Shown: positions 45,821-54,400 of the stretch, in pieces | Numbering within the stretch: position 1 is the first letter of the stretch | How the letters are laid out: every line of letters starts with the position of its first letter | Assembly (NCBI GenBank): GCA_016744655.1 | Contig: JADGDY010000005.1 | Span: forward strand, 23,408 to 87,407 | DNA: 64,000 nt | Reading direction: 5' to 3' | Origin: Bacteroidales bacterium | GTDB lineage: Bacteria > Bacteroidota > Bacteroidia > Bacteroidales > UBA12170 | Position numbers and translations under genes: made by a program | The notes under the pieces: model-generated | Seen by the model: the letters and a program-made list of their open reading frames with translations, nothing else | Database searches by the model: none | What the model was told of the DNA's origin: nothing

Positions 45821-45839
45821 GGTTTGTTGTATATTGAAC

Positions 45840-47831
45840 TTAGTCAATAATAAGCTTAACAGTTGAAGCATTTTTGTTTGTACGTAATTCTACAAAATAA
45901 ACACCTTTATCAAAAGTAGATATATCAATAGATTGAAGTTTGCTATCACAAGTACCGTCTTCATAAATCAATTGTCCACCTACGTTATACATCTTAATGC
46001 TACTTAGTAATTCTTCACTTTGAACGTTGAATACATTATTAGCTGGATTAGGATAACAATTAAAAGCATCAGCATTTTGTTCTTCAATTCCTACACCGCT
46101 AGTATGGATAAAAGATTCTTTTGTTTCTGTAAAACTATCTCCAGTTTCGTTAGTCACAGTTAATGAAATAGTAAAATTACCACCATCTTCAAATATATGA
46201 GTTGGATTTTGTTCATTGGAATCCTCAGTGCCGTCACCATCAAAATCCCAAGACCAAGAAGCAACTGTACCACCTGTAGTTTCGTCAGTAAAATTAACTT
46301 CTAGAGGAGCTAATCCATTGACTTCGTCAGCAGAGAAATCTGTAGATAATATTTGTCCACCTTCTAATTTAACTTGTTGAGCATTTGTGATAACACCGGT
46401 TGTAGATTCGATTAATAAAACAACTAAATCAACATGAGCTGGGTCGAAATCACTAGCAAGAGTATGAGTGAACTCATAGGTGTATGGTGTTCCATAAGCT
46501 ACATCTGCAGGAATCGTACCGGAAATTCCATCCCAACCACCAACTAATACTCTACCAACGTGTTGGTATACCATGTCGGCTGCAGGAACAGGGTGTGGAA
46601 GTTCAGCCCAATTAGTACCATCCCAATCGATGAGGTCACCTGCGCCTCCTCCAGCATAAGAGTTTGATTGATTCCACTGTGAAGTTGTTCCTGTCATTTC
46701 ACTTTCCACAATAACCATAGCAACATTATATGCTGTACCGGCTAAATCCATTGCAAAATTAGATGTGGCTTCCACTACAATTTCGTTTGAACTGGCATCC
46801 CATGTTCTTGTTGTAACTTCAATTTTTGCTAAAGGAATTTCTTGCTTTGCAGCCAAATAAGCAGGCTCTAAGCTAGAAAGTCCTGGATCGAATACGCTTT
46901 GTCTATTCAATACTCCACTTGGGTAACCACCAATGAAGGTTCCAATACCTGCATCATATTCAGCTAATGTCATAGGATCATTATTATGAACACCAATACC
47001 AATCCAAGTACCATCAGTATAATTATGTGCCATAGTATTTAGCCCAACCAAGCCTCTAGGACACCAACCACACCATGTTCCAGTTCCTTCTTCATAAACT
47101 ACATTCTGTGTAAAAATTTCGTTTACACAAAGAATGTCTGCGGAAAGCATATTGTTAGCAGGGAAATCATCATCACCAGCTCCATTAATATTTTGAACTT
47201 TTAATTCAATACTGTGTTCGCCTACTGTTATGCTCGCTGAATTCGGGTGAGTAAAATCATAGCTTTCGTTAAAACCAATATTTAAGCCATCAAAAGTAGC
47301 TACATCACTATCAACACCATCTACAGAATAGATAACATCAAAAGAGGTGATTGGTGTATCTCTTTCACTTTTTACAGAACCTTTAATTTCAATATCACCA
47401 ACTGCAACTTTTGATGCAATATCAAATTTAGTTAAATTAAGATCTAAACCTTCAGAAGAACATACATTCATAAATACTGAAAATTCACCAGCATCAGGTG
47501 CTCCTAAAGGTAAACACTCATAAACATCAATACCAATTCCATTGGTAACTGTGAATGAACATTCCTCAGGGTATTGTCCAGGAGTCCATACTAAACTAAT
47601 ATCTGTTAAATCAGGTGCAGAAATGCTTTCGGAACCTGAACTACCAGAAGCTATTGTGGCTGTACCTAATAAGTCACTTCCGTTGTAAACTTTAACAGAT
47701 GCACTGTTCCAACCATCACCATAACTGTCTACCATATCGATTACGATATCGCATTGTGCGTTTGCTACTGTTGTTATTCCAAAGGAAAACAAGGCAAACA
47801 TAATAAAAGAGAGTAGAAGATTTTTTTTCAT
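45840..47831 (-). CDS. T9SS-secreted Omp28-like protein with PKD domain
   Basis: A 663-residue secreted protein. The signal peptide is LLLSFIMFALFSFGITTVANA. A first domain (MVDSYGDGWNSASVKVYNGS) resembles an extracellular beta-sandwich. Residues about 230-490 match Omp28-related proteins, with the thioredoxin-like motif GTWCGWCPRGLVGL and a CxxC. A PKD domain follows near 500-580 (DETTGGTVASWSWDFDGDGT, NPTHIFEDGGNFTISLTVTN), then the T9SS sorting domain (FNCYPNPANNVFNVQ to ASTVKLIID). The Omp28 family is a poorly understood lipid-associated outer-membrane group; function here is unknown. Confidence 0.88.
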   Translation of the reverse strand: MKKNLLLSFIMFALFSFGITTVANAQCDIVIDMVDSYGDGWNSASVKVYNGSDLLGTATIASGSSGSESISAPDLTDISLVWTPGQYPEECSFTVTNGIGIDVYECLPLGAPDAGEFSVFMNVCSSEGLDLNLTKFDIASKVAVGDIEIKGSVKSERDTPITSFDVIYSVDGVDSDVATFDGLNIGFNESYDFTHPNSASITVGEHSIELKVQNINGAGDDDFPANNMLSADILCVNEIFTQNVVYEEGTGTWCGWCPRGLVGLNTMAHNYTDGTWIGIGVHNNDPMTLAEYDAGIGTFIGGYPSGVLNRQSVFDPGLSSLEPAYLAAKQEIPLAKIEVTTRTWDASSNEIVVEATSNFAMDLAGTAYNVAMVIVESEMTGTTSQWNQSNSYAGGGAGDLIDWDGTNWAELPHPVPAADMVYQHVGRVLVGGWDGISGTIPADVAYGTPYTYEFTHTLASDFDPAHVDLVVLLIESTTGVITNAQQVKLEGGQILSTDFSADEVNGLAPLEVNFTDETTGGTVASWSWDFDGDGTEDSNEQNPTHIFEDGGNFTISLTVTNETGDSFTETKESFIHTSGVGIEEQNADAFNCYPNPANNVFNVQSEELLSSIKMYNVGGQLIYEDGTCDSKLQSIDISTFDKGVYFVELRTNKNASTVKLIID

Positions 47832-48053
47832 GAAATTGTGTTTTGTGTAGATTAATTATTTAACCGTAAAAATAAAAAATAATTTGCGAACAAGTAACAA
47901 CTTTGTAAAATAATTAACAAAGAAGATGTTTGATTTTAAAATATATGTGTATGTTAGTATGATATACATGTAATGGTTAGTCTCTTGTCTGCTGGATATG
48001 TTATTTTTTAAATATCGATTTATAGGTTACTGGTTAACAATTTAAAATATGAA

Positions 48054-48087
48054 TTGATGGAAATTTAAATTCAATGTTTTACTTTTG
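48054..48087 (+). promoter_or_regulatory. Promoter of the thiamine-binding-like/pnuC operon
   Basis: TACTTTTG (48080-48087) is an exact -7 box, with TTG (48054-48056) 23 bases upstream. The -7 box ends only 4 bases before the chosen ATG at 48092, which implies a leaderless or nearly leaderless mRNA. Confidence 0.55.
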
Positions 48088-48091
48088 CAAA

Positions 48092-48355
48092 ATGAGAACA
48101 TCCGTAGAAATAAGTTATTATCCTTTAAAGGAAGAATTCATTCCGCCTATTCAATCTTTTATTGATAGATTAAATACCTACAGTGAGATAAATGTAGAAA
48201 CAAATGGTATGAGTACACAGGTTTTTGGTGAATATGATGACGTAATGTCTATAGTCACCAAGGAAATGAAATCTGCTATGGAATTACCTTATTCTATTTT
48301 TGTAATGAAAGTGATAAACGCCGATTTGCAAATACATCCCAATACTAATGACTGA
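48092..48355 (+). CDS. Thiamine-binding (YkoF/MTH1187)-like protein
   Basis: An 87-residue ferredoxin-like fold protein. The start at 48092 (MRTSVEISYYPLKEEFIPPI) follows directly after a promoter; an upstream frame start at 48074 lies within that promoter. The sequence SVEISYYPLKEEFIPPIQSF, INVETNGMSTQVFGEYDDVM and AMELPYSIFVMKVINAD fits the small MTH1187/YkoF group, some of which bind thiamine. The gene overlaps pnuC by 8 bases, suggesting a joint role in vitamin handling. Ligand is inferred from family only. Confidence 0.75.
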   Translation: MRTSVEISYYPLKEEFIPPIQSFIDRLNTYSEINVETNGMSTQVFGEYDDVMSIVTKEMKSAMELPYSIFVMKVINADLQIHPNTND

Positions 48356-49055
48356 TCTAATCGAATTTTTGTTGGAGCCTTATTTGGTAGCTAGTACCTT
48401 TCATATTGTTTTAGAAATATTAGCCGCCATATTTGGAATTGCAAGTGTGTTTTATGCACGTAAGGAAAGTATTCTGGTATTTCCTACGGGAATTATTAGT
48501 ACTGCTATTTATGTTTATCTGCTTTCTCAATGGACTTTATATGGAGATTTAATCATCAATATCTACTACACCATCATGAGTGTCTATGGCTGGTATATGT
48601 GGGCCAAGGTAGATGGTGATGAGAATCATATTCCAATCTCAAGAACCAGTACCGAAGATAAGTTTAAAGCTTTCGGGATTTTTGCTTTTACTAGTGTTTT
48701 TGTTATAGTGGTTTATCGCTATTATAACGTGATGCCAGATCATTTGGACTTATCGGAAAGTGTAAATTATGCAGTTGAAAAACTGACTTCTGGGAACCTC
48801 GAGGAATTTAGGACAGCAACTCCGTATTTAGATACTTTTACTACGGGAATATTCTTTGCAGGAATGTGGCTAATGGCCAATAAAAAAATTGAAAACTGGA
48901 CATTATGGATAGTTGGCGATGTGGTTTCAATACCTTTATATTTGGTTAAAGGTTATGGTTTTACTGCTATTCAATATACTGTTTTCTTAGTCTTAGCTAT
49001 TATGGCTTACTTTTCTTGGAGAAAAAGCATTCAACTGGCAGAAGCTAAGAAATAA
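48348..49055 (+). CDS. pnuC: PnuC-type vitamin transporter
   Basis: A 235-residue membrane protein of the PnuC family. The core IINIYYTIMSVYGWYMWAKV and the C-terminal WTLWIVGDVVSIPLYLVKGY, TAIQYTVFLVLAIMAYFSWR match the family signature. An insert of about 50 residues (DHLDLSESVNYAVEKLTSGN) sits mid-protein. PnuC proteins move nicotinamide riboside, thiamine or riboflavin by diffusion coupled to phosphorylation. The thiamine-binding-like gene before it hints at thiamine (PnuT), but the NadR-like kinase gene after it hints at nicotinamide riboside. Confidence 0.92.
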   Translation: MTDLIEFLLEPYLVASTFHIVLEILAAIFGIASVFYARKESILVFPTGIISTAIYVYLLSQWTLYGDLIINIYYTIMSVYGWYMWAKVDGDENHIPISRTSTEDKFKAFGIFAFTSVFVIVVYRYYNVMPDHLDLSESVNYAVEKLTSGNLEEFRTATPYLDTFTTGIFFAGMWLMANKKIENWTLWIVGDVVSIPLYLVKGYGFTAIQYTVFLVLAIMAYFSWRKSIQLAEAKK

Positions 49056-49056
49056 G

Positions 49057-49569
49057 ATGACCATAAAAATTCTTATAACAGGACCAGAAAGCACTGGGAA
49101 ATCAACCTTGGTAAAAGCTTTAGCTGTACATTTTAAAGCCGAATTAGTCTCAGAATTTGCTAGAGATTATATTGATCAATTAACTCGCTCTTACCGAGAA
49201 TCTGATCTGCTAGAAATAGCAAAAGGACAAATAAAATTAGAGGATGAAAATTCAAAGACATCCTCCTTATTATTTGTCGATACTGATTTAACAGTAATGC
49301 ATATTTGGAGTCAGGAAAAGTATGGTAGGACGAGTGACTGGATACTTCAAGAAATGAAAACCAGAACATACGATTTATATTTAGTTCCTGATATAGACTT
49401 GGAATGGACTTACGATCCACAAAGAGAAAACCCCAATGATAGAGAACGATTAATGAAACTATATCAGAAGTCATTTGAAGAAAGAGGAATTAAATATCAT
49501 CTGATTAAAGGACAGGGAGAACAACGTATCCAAAATGCAATTGAGATTGTGGAACGCTTTTTGTTTTAA
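49057..49569 (+). CDS. NadR-like P-loop nucleoside kinase
   Basis: A 170-residue ATPase like the ribosylnicotinamide kinase domain of NadR. Walker A is TGPESTGKSTLVKALAVHF; ELVSEFARDYIDQLTRSYRE, LLFVDTDLTVMHIWSQEKYG and DLYLVPDIDLEWTYDPQREN are the NadR kinase signatures. The N-terminal adenylyltransferase and repressor domains of full NadR are absent, which is usual for the stand-alone bacteroidete form. It is 1 base after pnuC and likely traps the imported nucleoside by phosphorylation. Confidence 0.9.
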   Translation: MTIKILITGPESTGKSTLVKALAVHFKAELVSEFARDYIDQLTRSYRESDLLEIAKGQIKLEDENSKTSSLLFVDTDLTVMHIWSQEKYGRTSDWILQEMKTRTYDLYLVPDIDLEWTYDPQRENPNDRERLMKLYQKSFEERGIKYHLIKGQGEQRIQNAIEIVERFLF

Positions 49570-49660
49570 TTGTTGAATGATGTAATGATAGATTGAAGGA
49601 CAGGATCTCTTATTCATTCATTCAGCCTTTCAATGATTAAGTTATAGAAAAACTAAAAGA

Positions 49661-49762
49661 TTATAGAAATAGTAAGATTCAAGGCGCAAATAAGTTTAAA
49701 ACCACAGTTTACTAAAGTAAATGAGGATTTTGAATTTATGAAGCAACGTGGAAGTTTGTATT
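49661..49762. repeat. 102-bp imperfect direct repeat, copy 1
   Basis: Runs from TTATAGAAATAGTAAGATTC to a GTTTGTATTT end. Its centre AGTTTACTAAAGTAAATGAG contains a perfect inverted repeat, TTTACT/AGTAAA. A second copy lies 64 bases downstream. No reading frame is shared by the copies, so this looks like a noncoding element. Confidence 0.7.
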
Positions 49763-49826
49763 TCCGAACAGCTTCAAAGCATTGAGTTATTCAAGCAACA
49801 ACTCATTCAATAGAATAAATGAGAGG

Positions 49827-49928
49827 TTATAGAAATAGTAAAATTCAAGGCACAAGCATATTTAATACCGGAGTTTACTAAAGTAAATGAGGATTTTAAA
49901 GATGCACAGTAATGTAGAGCTTTACATT
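49827..49928. repeat. 102-bp imperfect direct repeat, copy 2
   Basis: Runs from TTATAGAAATAGTAAAATTC to TTTACATTT with the same AGTTTACTAAAGTAAATGAG core. By eye roughly three quarters of positions agree with copy 1. Its end lies within 30 bases of the response-regulator ATG, so it forms most of that gene's upstream region. Confidence 0.7.
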
Positions 49929-49955
49929 TATATAAACTATAAAAAAGACAAAACT

Positions 49956-51107
49956 ATGGCGAAGATATTAGTGATAGACGATGAGAGAAGCATAAGAAAT
50001 ACCATCAAAGAAATATTAGAATACGAAAAGCATAAGGTGCTTGCTGCCGTAGATGGTAGCGAAGGCTTGAGTTTAATGGAACAAACTACCTTCGATGTGG
50101 TGCTTTGTGATATTAAAATGCCTGAAATGGATGGCATGGAAGTATTAGAAAAGGCTTTGAAAATTACTGATAGTCCTATAATCATGATTTCTGGTCATGG
50201 AAATATTGATATCGCTGTCGAGGCTATTAAAATGGGTGCTTTTGATTATATCGCCAAACCATTGGATTTAAATCGTCTTTTAGTGACCATAAGAAATGCC
50301 ATGGACAAAAAGAATCTGGTGACAGAAACTCGTACTCTTAGAAAAAAGGTAGCTCGAAAATATACCATGATCGGGGAGTCTGAACCTATGCTTCATTTAA
50401 AAGAAATGATAGATAAAGTGGCTCCAACGAATGCACGTGTTTTAATCACTGGAGAAAACGGAACTGGAAAAGAGTTGGTAGCTCGTGCCTTATTCGAGGG
50501 TAGCGATAGAACGAAAAAACCATTTATTGAAGTCAATTGTGCAGCCATTCCTTCTGAATTGATCGAAAGTCAGTTGTTTGGTCATGAGAAAGGTAGTTTT
50601 ACTTCTGCTATAAAGCAGCGAAAAGGTGATTTTGAGTTGGCACATGGTGGAACCTTATTTCTCGATGAAATTGGAGATATGAGCCTCTCAGCGCAAGCAA
50701 AAGTTTTAAGAGCATTGCAGGAAAACAAAATTACTAGAGTAGGAGGGGAGAAGGAGATTTCAGTAGATGTAAGAATTATTGCAGCTACCAATAAAAACCT
50801 AAAAGATGAAATTGCCAACGGTAAATTCCGAGAAGATTTATATCACAGATTGAGTGTGATTTTATTGGAGGTTGCCTCATTAAAAGATAGGAAAGAAGAT
50901 ATTCCATTACTAGTTGAGCATTTCTTACAACAAAGTAGTGAATCACAAGGAAAAAAAGCACCTGAGATTTCTGAGGATGCTATTGAAGCACTTATAGCTC
51001 TTAATTGGTCTGGTAATATTAGGGAGCTGCGCAATGTGGTTGAACGCTTAGTTATTTTGTCGGACGAGAAAATTGAAGCTACAGATGTGAAGCAGTATGT
51101 GTTTTAG
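49956..51107 (+). CDS. NtrC-type response regulator without a DNA-binding domain
   Basis: Start at the ATG 49956 (MAKILVIDDERSIRNTIKEI), 383 residues. A receiver domain (phosphoacceptor Asp52 in DVVLCDIKMPEMDG) precedes an AAA+ sigma-54 interaction domain with Walker A GENGTGKELVARA, Walker B GGTLFLDEIGDM and arginine-finger region GKFREDLYHRLSVILLEV. The sigma-54-contact motif, usually GAFTGA, is GSFTSA. The protein ends at EATDVKQYVF right after the AAA+ lid, so the Fis-type helix-turn-helix is absent. It may act from solution, or may not act on sigma-54 at all. No histidine kinase gene is adjacent. Confidence 0.92.
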   Translation: MAKILVIDDERSIRNTIKEILEYEKHKVLAAVDGSEGLSLMEQTTFDVVLCDIKMPEMDGMEVLEKALKITDSPIIMISGHGNIDIAVEAIKMGAFDYIAKPLDLNRLLVTIRNAMDKKNLVTETRTLRKKVARKYTMIGESEPMLHLKEMIDKVAPTNARVLITGENGTGKELVARALFEGSDRTKKPFIEVNCAAIPSELIESQLFGHEKGSFTSAIKQRKGDFELAHGGTLFLDEIGDMSLSAQAKVLRALQENKITRVGGEKEISVDVRIIAATNKNLKDEIANGKFREDLYHRLSVILLEVASLKDRKEDIPLLVEHFLQQSSESQGKKAPEISEDAIEALIALNWSGNIRELRNVVERLVILSDEKIEATDVKQYVF

Positions 51108-51212
51108 AACTACTCCAAATTCGATATTAAAATGAACAAATATATGTTGCACTAGGTGCTATATTATCATTTAATACCACTTAAACACCTTTAGATAAAT
51201 TTTAATCTAAGT

Positions 51213-51443
51213 TTATTTATCCAATATGCTATAATCTGGAGTCTCTGGTTTTCTCTTAGAGAATAGATAAACTCCGGCTGATGCTATTATAACTGCAAGA
51301 CCACTGCCAATAGGTGCACCACCTCCAACTGGAGTATTGCCACTTCCTGCGTCTTCTCCACCATTGGGAGGCGGTGGGGTTTGTGCTAATGCGGTAATGA
51401 TAAGAAATATATTAAGGGTTAATATTAAAATTAAGTTCTTCAT
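51213..51443 (-). CDS. Small protein with PID-CTERM-like sorting tail
   Basis: A 76-residue protein: signal peptide (LILILTLNIFLIITALAQ), a short Pro/Gly-rich mature region (TPPPPNGGEDAGSGNTPVGG), then APIGSGLAVIIASAGVYLFS and the basic KRK. This resembles the PID-CTERM class of small bacteroidete sorting-tail proteins, with PIGSGL in place of PIDGGL. It starts 7 bases after the stop of the giant LRR gene, so the two are very likely co-transcribed. Role unknown; a surface anchor or peptide tag is possible. Confidence 0.72.
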   Translation of the reverse strand: MKNLILILTLNIFLIITALAQTPPPPNGGEDAGSGNTPVGGGAPIGSGLAVIIASAGVYLFSKRKPETPDYSILDK

Positions 51444-51450
51444 TTTTTCT

Positions 51451-54400
51451 CTATTTTATATATACTTTTTTAACTATTTTCTCTGATTTTGATATGTATT
51501 GGACTAAATAATAACCATTAGAATAATTCACTGGTATACTGTGAAGCTTTGATGATTTTATGTTTTGTTGAAATACGATTCTACCACTCATATCACTTAT
51601 TAACAAATCACCTTCTATGCTTGTATTGCTCTTTAGGTATATGGTTTTATCATTGGAATATATTTTAACTGATGAATGATTGATTTCATCAAGTCCAACA
51701 AAGCTAAAGTGTAATGTAAACCTGTTTACTTGGTTTGTGATGGCATGTTCAAACTCGTAATCTGATTCACTCAAATCTACAAAAATATTAAGTTGTTTAT
51801 CTTCTAGTATTACTTTAGTATTTTCTATTTCTTGAACTGCACTTATCACATGCCCTCCTCCAGTTTGACATTGGAATCCTAAATCGATACTTTCTACCTG
51901 CGGAGAACCATTAACGGAGAGAATAACACCAGATGGACTAAAAGTATATAATTGTGGTAAATCCAGATTAGTTGTAGCTAACATCTTATAAGCATCATAA
52001 ACACCATCATGTTCTAATAGCGCAATATCATTAAAATGCACCCATGTTTCATCTGAATATTCATTGTTACTTGCCCTGAGTATTAAAGCTTTGTTTTGTG
52101 GTTTTTTTGCAAAATTGTCATTACCTGAATGCGTTCTTACATTGTCATTAAATGTTAAGGTACCCGATTGGGTTGTACTAATAAAGAAGCCTTGGTGAGG
52201 CGGGATAAACTGTAATCCACTGCCTCCTGTGCCTTGCACATAACTCATCCAGTTTTCTGTTACTGCATTGAAATAATGTATCTCATTACTCATTCCATTT
52301 GGAATATTAACTTCTTCCCAATTTATAGAAGAAGGATAAGGGTTTCCAAGTAAATTCCAGTTGTATACATCTAACCCTAAACCAAAATCAAGCTCTGCTG
52401 TACCATGGTTCATATTGCCAATAAATGTCACTGTGTTTTCAGAGTTTAGATCGGAATAAACTGCATATCCTTTCATTTTATTTAATGGTATATTGGCTGA
52501 TACAATATCATAATATAAGTAGTCATCTTTGTTAAAATACTGAAGATACATGTCAGAGAATACATTAGCTGTTGCATTTGAAATAGGTGAGGAAACCAAA
52601 TGCCAGCCATTGCCACTGAAATATCTTTCAATAGTGGCTTGACCATAAATGCTTAAGTTAGAATTATCTAAGATTGAAGCAGTACCACTTGCATTAGATT
52701 GTAAAGTAATATCATGACATTGTCCACTTTCGTTTAGTGTTGGACATTGTGTAGCATTTGAAAGAATGGTAATGTTTGTATTAGAAAGCGGTATAGCTTC
52801 TGGAGACCAATTTAATGAGTTGTGCCAATCGTTACTCACTTGTCCCGTCCACTGTAAATCCATTGTTTCAGGAGAAAAAGTCCACTCATAAGATATCTTA
52901 TCAGATTCACCTGAGGTTTGTACTAAAGATAACTCAGTTAAATAGGTCTGTTCTGCAATTAATTCATTGGTATTATGCTGAAACAGCTTTTCAACGGTGT
53001 TCCCTTTGAGCTCACCATCTAGATACACATTATAGTTTTCGAAGCCTTTTGATTCTTTGTTTTCAGAATCACTATATACCCAAACATTATCTATGGCCCA
53101 ATACCAATCCCAAGCTTCTGTATAGTAATAAAATCGAATTCTAAAATCTTCATTGCTGTAAGCAGATACATCTATGGTTATATGATCTGGAGTTTCCCAA
53201 CTCCCTTTTGAAGAATTCTGATGAAGAACTGTTATCCATTCGGAACCGTTATAAACCTGAACATCTGCCTTTTCTTCTGCATGGATATTTTTATAATACT
53301 GGTCAAATTCTATATAGAGCGATGATACAGATGAGGCATCGAAGGAACGAGATATTAAATATTCATCCATTGTAGAAGTATTTCCTGCTGCATCTGAATC
53401 TACAAATGCCATTGGGGTTCCATCTAATGTATTATTGTTGTATGCTGAGTTCCAATGCCAAGTATGAGCATTAAATCCTCCAGTTGAAACTTCCCAATTA
53501 TCAAAATCTCTTTCTTCATTGAAACCCTCATACATGGGGGCAAAACCCTCCCATGTAGCCAATCCATTTGGGTTTACTGTAAGATTAATTGGCAAGACAG
53601 TTACTTCTTCAGTGACTTCAATAATTATTGCATCAACTACTAATGTAAAGCCAGGAGAAGCGGTATTTGTAATTTCTATAGAATAATTATAAATTCCTTG
53701 TGAATTTTCTGTAATACTAAGGCTATTTACTATGGTACTTGTTACGTAAACACCATTCTTATACCAGTTATATGTGCAATTTTCGACTGCATGATCAAAA
53801 TCTAATTGAATTATAGAATTATCCCCTACTTCTAGTTTAATAATTTCATTCAAATGTATTATATTTTGGGGGTTAAAATCTGTTCCATTTGGCATATTGA
53901 GGATATCTTCAAAAGTGAAGTTGTTTTTTTCTGTATTAATACTTGACAAGACAAGTGAATTTAATTCTACAGGGAAGTTATCAAAAAGGTTATCATTAAT
54001 TTTTAGTTCAATAAGGTTTGATAAGTTTTCTAATTCAACAGGAATACCTCCTGTTAACCGGTTACTATATAAGTATAAATATTTTAAGTTTGACATGTTA
54101 CTAATTTCAGGAGGGAGGGGTCCGCTAAATTGATTATTCACAAGGTATAGACCTTGCAAATTTGAAAGATTTCCTATTTCAGGAGGTATAATTCCTGTTA
54201 GCTGATTATAGTATAAATGTAATTCTTGTAAATTTGACAGGTCACCTAGTTCTGTTGGAATATCGCCAGTTAATTGATTATAGGCTAAATTTAGATCCTG
54301 TAGATTTGATAGGCTTCCTATTTCAGGAGGTATATTTCCTGATAATTGATTATTATATAAATATAATCTTTGCAGATTTGAAAGATTCACCAACTCTTTG

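Larger units (their letters stand above)
45294..45839. other. Gene-free stretch between dsbD and the Omp28-like gene
   Basis: About 545 AT-rich bases with no credible reading frame. It holds two terminators at its edges. I see no promoter pair, repeat or RNA gene in the middle part. Confidence 0.5.
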
